A DNA stretch of 6,576 nucleotides from an uncultured Eubacterium sp. (GTDB lineage Bacteria > Bacillota > Clostridia > Lachnospirales > Lachnospiraceae). Made by a program: the position numbers and the translations under genes. Positions 1-5,968 of this stretch are shown in pieces. Each line of letters begins with the position of its first letter. Positions within the stretch are counted from its first letter, which is position 1. Under the pieces are notes generated by a model, which saw nothing but the letters and a program-made list of their open reading frames with translations, did no database searches and was not told where the DNA came from. The stretch is taken from assembly GCA_900550135.1 (NCBI GenBank), contig URQO01000079.1, positions 1-6,576 on the forward strand, read 5' to 3'.

Positions 1-1
1 T

Positions 2-304
2 ATTGTACCATTAGTCAGTCAGCATTTTGAAGAAAGGTTTCCGGAAGAAGATTTTATTATATATGATGCAAAGAGAAAAAAATCGGCAGTACACAAACAC
101 AATCAGGAAACAGTTATGGTAGAAGGTCAGGATATGGAGTGGCTGACAAAGGATATGCAGAAAAAAGATGAATATGATGATTTATGGAAAATCTTTTTTG
201 ATACCATAGGCATTGATGCAAGATACAATCCAAAATGCCAGCAGACTCTGATTCCAAATTGGTACAGAAAGAATATGCCTGAGTTCAATAAAAAATGTCC
301 TTAA
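2..304 (+). CDS. DUF4130 / TIGR03915-type putative DNA metabolism protein, C-terminal part
   Basis: The reading frame is open from the first complete codon at position 2 to TAA at 302-304, giving 100 visible residues. The gene begins before the window, so internal ATGs such as the one at 116 are not the start. The segment matches what I know of DUF4130 (TIGR03915): an HFxxRFP motif at visible residues 8-14, then a C-terminal block with LWKIFFDTI (61-69), a conserved R..NP..Q..L.P pattern (74-85) and YRK (88-90) just before the end. Family members are usually about 250 residues, so roughly the last 40% is present. They are typically encoded next to a radical-SAM protein (TIGR03916) and are thought to act in DNA repair or modification, but no biochemical activity is firmly established. 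The partner, if present, would lie upstream, outside the window. The family call rests on recognition of these motifs, not on a search. Confidence 0.8.
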   Translation: MVPLVSQHFEERFPEEDFIIYDAKRKKSAVHKHNQETVMVEGQDMEWLTKDMQKKDEYDDLWKIFFDTIGIDARYNPKCQQTLIPNWYRKNMPEFNKKCP

Positions 305-331
305 TATTTTTAGTATAACATACCTGAACTC

Positions 332-360
332 TTCACTTTTTTAGGCTTTAATGCTATACT
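332..360 (+). promoter_or_regulatory. Probable sigma-A promoter for purL with extended -10
   Basis: The -35 candidate is TTCACT at 332-337 (4 of 6 matches to TTGACA). After a 17-nt spacer comes TATACT at 355-360 (5 of 6 to TATAAT), preceded by TGC at 352-354, which makes an extended -10. Transcription would begin near 366-368 and give a leader of about 57 nt before the purL ATG. No Bacillus-type PurR box or purine riboswitch core was recognised around it. The upstream DUF4130 gene ends only 27 nt before the -35 and has no visible terminator, so some read-through into purL is possible. Confidence 0.6.
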
Positions 361-366
361 AGGGGG

Positions 367-381
367 TGTGGCTTGTCCACA
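367..381 (+). promoter_or_regulatory. Small hairpin at the predicted 5' end of the purL transcript
   Basis: TGTGG (367-371) and CCACA (377-381) are perfectly complementary and enclose a 5-nt loop, CTTGT. The hairpin lies directly at the predicted transcription start and follows a G5 run (362-366). A 5'-terminal hairpin could protect the mRNA from decay, or the palindrome could be an operator site for a DNA-binding protein. Neither role is demonstrated, and a 5-bp stem can occur by chance. Confidence 0.3.
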
Positions 382-423
382 TAAGAAATAGGAAAAAAGA
401 ATAGTACTAATCAGGAGGAACTC

Positions 424-3400
424 ATGAGTAAAGTTAATCGAGTGTACGTGGAAAAGAAAGCTCCTTATGCAGTAAAGGCAAAGGAACTAACAGAAGATAT
501 CAAAGGATATCTTGAAATTGAAGGTTTAGAAGAAGTAAGAGTTCTTGTAAGATATGATGTAGAAAATCTTACAGAAGCAACTTACAAAAGAGCACTTACA
601 AGTGTATTTTCAGAACCACCGGTAGATGATGTATATGAGGAAACATTCCCTTATGATGCATCAAAGTCAAAGGTGTTTAGTGTAGAATACTTACCTGGAC
701 AGTTTGATCAGAGAGCGGATTCAGCAGTACAGTGTGTTAAGTTTTTAAAAGAGGATGAAGACCCTGTAATTAAGACAGCAACTACATATGTAATGGTTGG
801 AGATATAACAGATGCTCAATTTGAACAGATTAAAAACTACTGTATCAACCCTGTAGATTCTAGAGAGACAGGATTGGAAAAACCTGAAACATTAGTTACT
901 GAATTTGAAGAACCTGCAGATGTTATTATTTTTGACGGCTTCAAAGATATGGATGAAGCCCCACTTAAAGAACTTTACAATTCCCTTGGATTAGCAATGA
1001 CGTTTAAGGATTTTCTGCATATCCAGAATTATTTTAAAACAGAAGAAGACAGAGATCCTTCAATGACTGAAATCAGAGTGCTTGATACTTATTGGTCAGA
1101 TCATTGTCGTCATACTACTTTTAATACAGAACTTACAGATGTTAAGTTTGATCAGGGATTTTACCATGATCCTATTGTAAAATCTTATGAAGATTATCTT
1201 CAGACAAGAAAAGATGTGTTTGGAGACAGAAAAGACAAGTTTGTATGTCTTATGGATTTAGCCCTTATTGCAATGAGAAAGTTAAAGAAAGAGGGCAAGT
1301 TGGATGATCAGGAAAAATCAGATGAAATCAATGCATGTAGTATTGTAGTTCCAGTTGAAGTTGACGGAAAGACAGAAGAATGGTTGGTAAACTTCAAAAA
1401 TGAAACACATAACCATCCTACAGAAATTGAACCATTTGGTGGTGCTGCCACATGTTTAGGTGGAGCTATCAGAGATCCATTGTCAGGACGTACATATGTA
1501 TATCAGGCTATGCGTGTTACAGGTGCAGCTGATCCTACAAAGCCAATGAACGAAACATTAAGTGGAAAGCTTCCACAGAAGAAACTTGTTCAGGGAGCAG
1601 CCAACGGATATAGTTCATATGGTAACCAGATTGGTCTTGCAACTGGATTAGTAAAAGAAATCTACCATCCTGATTATGTTGCAAAGAGAATGGAAATCGG
1701 TGCAGTTATGGGAGCAGCTCCTAGACGTGCAGTACAAAGACTTACATCTGATCCGGGAGATATCATCGTATTATTAGGTGGTAGAACAGGACGTGATGGT
1801 TGTGGTGGAGCAACAGGTTCATCAAAGATTCATACAGAAGAGTCTATTGAAACTTGTGGCGCAGAAGTACAGAAAGGTAACGCACCTACAGAACGTAAAT
1901 TACAGAGATTATTTAGAAGAGAAGAAGTTAGCCACATTATAAAGAAATGTAATGACTTTGGTGCAGGTGGTGTATCAGTTGCCATTGGTGAGTTAGCTGA
2001 CGGACTTCATATTAACTTAGATAAGGTTCCAAAGAAATACGCAGGATTAGATGGAACAGAAATTGCTATTTCTGAATCACAGGAAAGAATGGCAGTTGTA
2101 GTTGATCCTGCAGATGTTGAACAGTTCTTAGCATATGCAAATGAAGAAAATTTAGAGGCTACAGTAGTAGCAGAAGTTACAGAAGAACCAAGATTAGTTC
2201 TTGAATGGAGAGGAAAAGAAATAGTAAACCTTTCACGTGCATTCCTTGATACAAACGGTGCACATCAGGAGACAACAGTTGAAGTTGATATGCCTGAAGA
2301 AAAGGATAACTTCTTTAACAAGCCTGAAGTTACAGACGTAAAAGCAAAATGGTTAGAGACACTTGCTGATTTAAATGTATGTTCACAGAAGGGCTTAGTT
2401 GAAAAATTTGACGGATCAATTGGTGCCGGCTCAGTGTTTATGCCACATGGTGGAAAATATCAGAAGACAGAAACACAGACAATGGTTGCGAAATTACCTG
2501 TATTAAAAGGAAAATGCGATACAGTTACAATGATGAGTTACGGATTTGATCCATATTTGTCAAGTTGGAGTCCATATCACGGAGCAATGTATGCAGTAGT
2601 AGATTCTATTGCAAAAATTGTTGCATCAGGTGGTGATTATAAGAAGATTCGTATGACATATCAGGAATATTTCAGAAGAATGACAGAGGATCCACGTCGC
2701 TGGAGTCAGCCATTTGCAGCACTTCTTGGTTCATTTGATGCACAGATGGGATTTGGTCTTCCATCAATTGGTGGTAAGGATAGTATGTCAGGTACATTCA
2801 ATGACATTGATGTTCCACCAACGCTTGTTTCATTTGCAGTAGATGTAGCAAAGGAAAAGGATATTATTACACCTGAGTTTAAAGCAGCAGGTAACAAGAT
2901 TGTTAAGTTTGAAATTAGCAGAGACAAATATGAAAAACCTGTATATGAAGATATTATGAAAATTTATGATAGTATTCATAATATGATTCAGAAGGGTGTG
3001 ATCATTTCTGCATATGCCGTTGATGGTAAGGGTGTTATTCCTGCCGTAAGTAAAATGGCATTTGGTAACAATATTGGTGTTACTATCAATGAAAACATTC
3101 CTGGATCTGAATTATTTGCACCTGGATTTGGTGATATTGTTGCTGAAATTCCGGCAGACAAATTAGATGAAGTTGCAGAAAGTTATACATTGGTTGGTTA
3201 TACAACTGAAGATGCTACATTTAAGTATGGTGATGCTACAATAGACATGACTGAAGCATTAAAGGTATGGGAGAAACCATTAGAAAAAGTATTCCCAACA
3301 AGAAGTCATAAGGATACAACAATTTTGGATACTCCAATTTATGACAAGGGTAGCATTTATGTATGCAAGAATAAAGTTGCAAAACCAACAGTATTTATAC

Positions 3401-4179
3401 CTGTATTCCCAGGAACAAACTGTGAATATGATACAGCAAAGGCATTTGAAAATGCAGGAGCAAATGTTGTCACAAGAGTATTCAAGAACCTTACTCCTGA
3501 AGACATCAGAGATTCAGTTAAGATATTTGAAGATGCAATCAATCAGGCACAGATTATAATGTTCCCAGGTGGATTTAGTGCAGGTGATGAACCTGATGGA
3601 TCAGCTAAATTCTTTGCAACAGCCTTTAGAAATGCAAAGATTGAAGAAGCTGTACACAAACTTTTAAATGAAAGAGATGGTTTGGCACTTGGTATTTGTA
3701 ATGGATTCCAGGCATTAATCAAATTAGGATTGGTTCCAAATGGAAAGATTACAGGACAGGATATCAATTCACCAACATTAACATACAATACAATCAACCG
3801 TCACGTATCAAAGATGGTATACACAAAGGTTGTTTCCAACAAATCACCTTGGTTACAGGAAGCTGAACTTGGTGGTGTATATGTAAACCCTGCATCACAT
3901 GGTGAAGGACGTTTCGTAGCACCAAAAGAATGTATTGAACAGTTATTTGCAAATGGTCAGGTAGCAACACAGTACGTAAATCAGCAGGGACAACCAACAA
4001 TGGATGAAGAATGGAACGTAAACGGTTCATATATGGCAATAGAAGGAATAACAAGTCCTGACGGAAGATGTTTCGGAAAGATGGCACATATCGAAAGAAA
4101 AGGCTCATCAGTAGCAACAAACATCTACGGCGAACAAGACCTTAAAGTCTTCGAATCAGGCGTACACTACTATGACTAA
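424..4179 (+). CDS. purL: Phosphoribosylformylglycinamidine synthase (FGAM synthase), single-chain
   Basis: This cytoplasmic enzyme performs step four of de novo purine synthesis: FGAR + ATP + glutamine give FGAM. The 1251-residue chain is full length for the clade II single-chain form of Clostridia and streptococci (E. coli PurL is 1295). An N-terminal PurS-like region (about 1-160) leads to a linker with SDHCRHTTF (225-233). The first PurM-like half carries the active-site motif NETHNHPT (326-333), and the second carries PSIGGKDSMSG (780-790). The C-terminal class I glutaminase domain (about 988-1251) begins with FPGTNC and has the nucleophile Cys1092 in GICNG, the conserved SHGEGR (1158-1163), and the His1222/Glu1224 pair in AHIER. 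The start is ATG 424, with AGGAGG at 413-418 five nt upstream. No key residue is missing. No other purine genes are in the window, so it is likely transcribed alone from the promoter at 332-360. Confidence 0.97.
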   Translation: MSKVNRVYVEKKAPYAVKAKELTEDIKGYLEIEGLEEVRVLVRYDVENLTEATYKRALTSVFSEPPVDDVYEETFPYDASKSKVFSVEYLPGQFDQRADSAVQCVKFLKEDEDPVIKTATTYVMVGDITDAQFEQIKNYCINPVDSRETGLEKPETLVTEFEEPADVIIFDGFKDMDEAPLKELYNSLGLAMTFKDFLHIQNYFKTEEDRDPSMTEIRVLDTYWSDHCRHTTFNTELTDVKFDQGFYHDPIVKSYEDYLQTRKDVFGDRKDKFVCLMDLALIAMRKLKKEGKLDDQEKSDEINACSIVVPVEVDGKTEEWLVNFKNETHNHPTEIEPFGGAATCLGGAIRDPLSGRTYVYQAMRVTGAADPTKPMNETLSGKLPQKKLVQGAANGYSSYGNQIGLATGLVKEIYHPDYVAKRMEIGAVMGAAPRRAVQRLTSDPGDIIVLLGGRTGRDGCGGATGSSKIHTEESIETCGAEVQKGNAPTERKLQRLFRREEVSHIIKKCNDFGAGGVSVAIGELADGLHINLDKVPKKYAGLDGTEIAISESQERMAVVVDPADVEQFLAYANEENLEATVVAEVTEEPRLVLEWRGKEIVNLSRAFLDTNGAHQETTVEVDMPEEKDNFFNKPEVTDVKAKWLETLADLNVCSQKGLVEKFDGSIGAGSVFMPHGGKYQKTETQTMVAKLPVLKGKCDTVTMMSYGFDPYLSSWSPYHGAMYAVVDSIAKIVASGGDYKKIRMTYQEYFRRMTEDPRRWSQPFAALLGSFDAQMGFGLPSIGGKDSMSGTFNDIDVPPTLVSFAVDVAKEKDIITPEFKAAGNKIVKFEISRDKYEKPVYEDIMKIYDSIHNMIQKGVIISAYAVDGKGVIPAVSKMAFGNNIGVTINENIPGSELFAPGFGDIVAEIPADKLDEVAESYTLVGYTTEDATFKYGDATIDMTEALKVWEKPLEKVFPTRSHKDTTILDTPIYDKGSIYVCKNKVAKPTVFIPVFPGTNCEYDTAKAFENAGANVVTRVFKNLTPEDIRDSVKIFEDAINQAQIIMFPGGFSAGDEPDGSAKFFATAFRNAKIEEAVHKLLNERDGLALGICNGFQALIKLGLVPNGKITGQDINSPTLTYNTINRHVSKMVYTKVVSNKSPWLQEAELGGVYVNPASHGEGRFVAPKECIEQLFANGQVATQYVNQQGQPTMDEEWNVNGSYMAIEGITSPDGRCFGKMAHIERKGSSVATNIYGEQDLKVFESGVHYYD

Positions 4180-4191
4180 GCAAAGCCATGC

Positions 4192-4256
4192 ATAAACAAA
4201 CAACGAGTAACTCGTCGAAAGTTTACTTTCGTAAGAGTTCCTCGTTGTTTGTTTAT
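4192..4256. terminator. Long hairpin just after purL, candidate transcription terminator
   Basis: The arms 4192-4207 and 4241-4256 are perfectly complementary over 16 bp. After one mismatch, AACTC (4209-4213) pairs with GAGTT (4235-4239). After a small internal loop, CGAAAG (4216-4221) pairs with CTTTCG (4226-4231) around a TTTA loop, for 27 bp in all. The hairpin starts 12 nt after the purL stop. The outer part of the right arm is T-rich (TTTGTTTAT) and the left arm is A-rich, so either strand could give a stem followed by a broken U tract. That suits an intrinsic, possibly bidirectional, terminator, though the U run is interrupted. It is also the first half of the composite repeat. Confidence 0.6.
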
Positions 4257-4259
4257 ATA

Positions 4260-4316
4260 GGGCGCAGCCCGACAGCGAGATGGAGCAAAGCGAAATCGAG
4301 CTGGGCATGGCTTTGC
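4260..4316. repeat. Tandem folded unit, copy 1
   Basis: This copy shares GGCGCAGCCC (4261-4270), GAAATCGAGCTG (4292-4303) and GCATGGCTTT (4305-4314) with copy 2, which lies 75-76 nt further on. The middle 21 nt matches at 12 positions. It can fold on itself: GCCC (4267-4270) with GGGC (4303-4306), AGC (4274-4276) with GCT (4300-4302), and GAT (4279-4281) with ATC (4295-4297). A symmetric GA/GA internal loop lies between the last two. Its 3' end also forms the right arm that pairs with 4180-4191, so the two folds compete. Confidence 0.65.
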
Positions 4317-4335
4317 CATCGAATGGGGAACAAAA

Positions 4336-4392
4336 GGCGCAGCCCTTCGGCTGGATGAAACGAAGTGAAATCGAGCTGAAGCATGGCTTTTT
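4336..4392. repeat. Tandem folded unit, copy 2, with terminator-like tail
   Basis: This is the second copy of the unit at 4260-4316. It folds as AGCC (4341-4344) with GGCT (4385-4388), CTTC (4345-4348) with GAAG (4378-4381) after a CAT bulge, GGCT (4349-4352) with AGCT (4374-4377), and GAT (4354-4356) with ATC (4370-4372). This gives about 15 pairs capped by a 13-nt loop. The stem ends in a T run (4388-4392), so on the plus strand it looks like an intrinsic terminator. It could be the final stop for purL transcripts that pass the first hairpin, ahead of the amidase gene. Confidence 0.55.
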
Positions 4393-4393
4393 A

Positions 4394-4422
4394 TTGTAGT
4401 CCACTACTTAATCAAATATTAA
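4394..4422 (+). promoter_or_regulatory. Weak candidate promoter for the amidase gene
   Basis: TTGTAG (4394-4399, 3 of 6 matches) and TATTAA (4417-4422, 4 of 6) are separated by 17 nt, directly after the T run that ends the repeat element. Transcription would start near 4429, about 15 nt before the ATG at 4444. In such AT-rich DNA a match of this quality can arise by chance. The main support is its position between a terminator-like hairpin and a gene. Confidence 0.25.
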
Positions 4423-4443
4423 ATTAAAACATTGGAAAGAAAA

Positions 4444-5100
4444 ATGAAAAAGAACAACAGAAGAAACAATAATAAAAATAACAAAAGAAAAAAACAACTA
4501 CACAGACGAATACTAATTACCATTATCATAATAGCCCTAATTCTCGTAGCCTTTTTATTATTTAAAACGGCATTTGGTCCAAGTAAATCAGTAAAACTTG
4601 GAGAAACTAAAACTCCAAATTGGATTGATTCGCAAATAATAGACATAGACGGTATATCCAGAAACGGAAAGAAAATATCTGAGGTCAAGGATATAGTTGT
4701 ACATTATGTAGGAAATCCCGGTAGTACAGCACAACAAAATAGAGACTTCTACGAAAGTAGTCAGTCTAATGTCAGCTCACATTTTGTTGTGGGATTAAAG
4801 GGAGAAATTATACAGTGCATTCCATTAAACGAAATGTCAGCTGCAAGCAATTGGAGAAATAATGACACAATATCGATTGAGGTATGTCATAGTGATGATA
4901 GTGGCAAATTTAATAAAAAAACTAAAAAGTCACTAGTAAAATTGATAGCATGGTTGGAAAATCAGTGTAATCTAACAGAAAAACATGTTATAAGGCATTA
5001 CGACATTACAGGAAAAGAGTGCCCCAGATATTATGTTAGAAATCCAAAACAGTGGAATAAATTAAAAAATAGAATAAAAGAATATAGATTGAACGAATAG
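4444..5100 (+). CDS. Membrane-anchored N-acetylmuramoyl-L-alanine amidase (Amidase_2 fold)
   Basis: The 218-residue protein has a strongly basic Asn/Lys/Arg-rich N terminus (1-22), one hydrophobic segment (23-40), and an extracellular domain of the Amidase_2/PGRP family, which cleaves the amide between N-acetylmuramic acid and L-alanine. Predicted zinc ligands are His87 (in VVHYVG), His185 and Cys193. The spacing H-x5-K-x-C (His185, Lys191, Cys193) is the same as in T7 lysozyme (H122, K128, C130). The motif SSHFVVGLKGEI (111-122) has Ser112 where T7 lysozyme has its catalytic Tyr46; other amidases of this family lack that Tyr as well. TISIEVCH is at 142-149. I chose ATG 4444 because GGAAAGA (4434-4440) lies just upstream. 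An in-frame TTG at 4432 would add four residues but has no ribosome binding site. With no cleavage motif or wall-binding repeats, it is probably membrane-tethered and may act in wall remodelling. Confidence 0.9.
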   Translation: MKKNNRRNNNKNNKRKKQLHRRILITIIIIALILVAFLLFKTAFGPSKSVKLGETKTPNWIDSQIIDIDGISRNGKKISEVKDIVVHYVGNPGSTAQQNRDFYESSQSNVSSHFVVGLKGEIIQCIPLNEMSAASNWRNNDTISIEVCHSDDSGKFNKKTKKSLVKLIAWLENQCNLTEKHVIRHYDITGKECPRYYVRNPKQWNKLKNRIKEYRLNE

Positions 5101-5152
5101 TTGGCGATGACTTCATATATTCTCAAAAAATTAAAACCGATAATTAATAAAA

Positions 5153-5183
5153 TTGTGTTAGAAAATAAAAAAGATGATATAAT
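5153..5183 (+). promoter_or_regulatory. Probable promoter for the HdeD-like membrane protein gene
   Basis: A perfect TATAAT (5178-5183) preceded by TGA (5175-5177) makes an ideal extended -10. The best -35 is the weak TTGTGT (5153-5158) at a 19-nt spacing, and extended -10 promoters often tolerate this. Transcription would begin near 5190, leaving a leader of about 45 nt. The 135-nt gap after the amidase gene holds no convincing hairpin terminator, so read-through from upstream is also possible. Confidence 0.55.
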
Positions 5184-5235
5184 AACAATCTAAAGAATAA
5201 TGATACATTAAATTTTAACACGAAGGAGAAGTGTA

Positions 5236-5823
5236 ATGAATTATCTAAAAAGTTTAAAATGGGAAATGATAATTTACTCAATAGTAAGTATTGTGCTTGG
5301 TATATTAATGTGGCAGTACCCAACAAAAATAATAAAAACTATCTGCGTGATTATTGCAGTTATATTATTTATAATGGCGGCAAGATGCTTTATAGAGTAC
5401 AAACGAAACAACCCATTTAGAAATTATTATCAATATGAATTGGTAGCAGCAATAGCTTTGGCAATAGGTGGAATTGTGGTACTGTGCTGTATGGATTTGA
5501 TTTTATCATTTATCACATATGTTATTGCCATTATCATTATAATTAGTGGACTGATGAAAGTAGAAAATGCATTAGATCTGAAAAAAATGAGATGCAATTG
5601 GATTCCGTTACTTGTGTTTGCCATTATATGTATATTGCTTGGTGTTTCAGTATTAATGATGCCAATGAATCACAATGACAATGGAACTGCAACAGCAGGA
5701 GACTTCTTCATACAGGTTTCGGGTATAATCTTTGCGGTAACAGGTCTTATTGATTTAATAACAACATTGGCTGTGTCAGGAAAAATCAAAAGATGGACAA
5801 TTGACGAAACAAGAAAAATGTAA
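5236..5823 (+). CDS. HdeD-like / DUF308 six-helix membrane protein
   Basis: The 195-residue integral membrane protein has about six predicted hydrophobic helices: roughly 11-27, 33-53, 68-85, 88-106, 122-142 and 156-178. They form three helical hairpins separated by short polar loops. Each hairpin pattern, a helix ending near a Gly-rich turn with a following Pro or polar break (LGILMWQYP near 21-29, LGVSVLMMP near 135-143), is typical of DUF308, the short repeat of HdeD-family proteins. HdeD is linked to acid resistance in E. coli, but most Firmicute members have no known role and none should be assumed here. The start is ATG 5236, with AAGGAG at 5223-5228 seven nt upstream. A basic C-terminal tail (about 183-195) follows the last helix. 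It is probably transcribed from the promoter at 5153-5183 and ends at the hairpin at 5849-5941. Confidence 0.75.
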   Translation: MNYLKSLKWEMIIYSIVSIVLGILMWQYPTKIIKTICVIIAVILFIMAARCFIEYKRNNPFRNYYQYELVAAIALAIGGIVVLCCMDLILSFITYVIAIIIIISGLMKVENALDLKKMRCNWIPLLVFAIICILLGVSVLMMPMNHNDNGTATAGDFFIQVSGIIFAVTGLIDLITTLAVSGKIKRWTIDETRKM

Positions 5824-5848
5824 ATTTATTGGACAAATAATAAATGCA

Positions 5849-5941
5849 AATTAAAAGAGATAACAAAGTTGTACACTAGCCAAAAGTTAGAACTAGAATC
5901 TAACGTTTGGTGGTTAGTACAAATGTTATCTCTTTTTAATT
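5849..5941. terminator. Long bidirectional terminator between convergent genes
   Basis: GAGATAACA (5857-5865) pairs perfectly with TGTTATCTC (5924-5932), followed on the plus strand by T5 (5933-5937). On the minus strand the mirrored A-rich arm supplies TTTTAATT. The stem continues inward with TTGTAC (5869-5874) to GTACAA (5917-5922), then CCAAA to TTTGG and GTTAGA (5885-5890) to TCTAAC (5899-5904), around a short loop. It therefore spans about 93 nt, longer than most intrinsic terminators. It sits 25 nt after the DUF308 stop and 27 nt after the minus-strand DegV stop, which is the expected place for a shared terminator. Confidence 0.85.
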
Positions 5942-5968
5942 TATCAACAAGTGTAATTCTATCAGTTT

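Larger units (their letters stand above)
4180..4392. repeat. Composite palindromic repeat element after purL
   Basis: The 213 nt after the purL stop form a nested structure. A 12-nt arm, GCAAAGCCATGC (4180-4191), is perfectly complementary to 4305-4316. Between the arms sit a long hairpin (4192-4256) and the first of two tandem units. The last 10 nt of the arm (4182-4191) can alternatively pair with 4381-4390 in the second unit. By hand count, 68 of 120 bases in 4261-4380 are G or C (57%), far above the AT-rich genes on either side. The architecture resembles small non-autonomous palindromic elements (REP- or MITE-like) that settle in intergenic DNA. No transposase and no clear target-site duplication are visible, so mobility is an inference. 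It may also end purL transcription. Confidence 0.7.

Noticed and set aside
2706..4120. Several open frames opposite or out of frame with purL (2706-2927, 3341-3559, 3357-3542, 3543-3797, 3794-4120)
   Set aside because: All lie inside an intact purL whose frame carries every family motif. They lack start signals and recognisable domains.
4180..4392. CRISPR array or riboswitch
   Set aside because: There are only two diverged tandem copies with no spacer pattern, and the sequence lies after purL with no recognised aptamer core.
4180..4392. Insertion sequence remnant
   Set aside because: No transposase fragment and no convincing target-site duplication are visible, so only a small palindromic repeat is claimed.
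4156..4404. 82-codon minus-strand open frame after purL
   Set aside because: It overlaps the purL end and consists mostly of the palindromic repeat. It has no ribosome binding site and its composition is repeat-driven, so it is not listed as a gene.
4432..4434. TTG as the amidase start
   Set aside because: No ribosome binding site precedes it, whereas ATG 4444 has GGAAAGA just upstream.
4419..4688. Minus-strand frame rich in Leu and Phe opposite the amidase N terminus
   Set aside because: It is the complement of the Lys/Asn-rich tail and hydrophobic helix codons, with no start signal.
5144..5624. Minus-strand frames at 5144-5326 and 5430-5624
   Set aside because: They are shadows of the DUF308 gene, which has a good ribosome binding site, promoter and membrane helix pattern.
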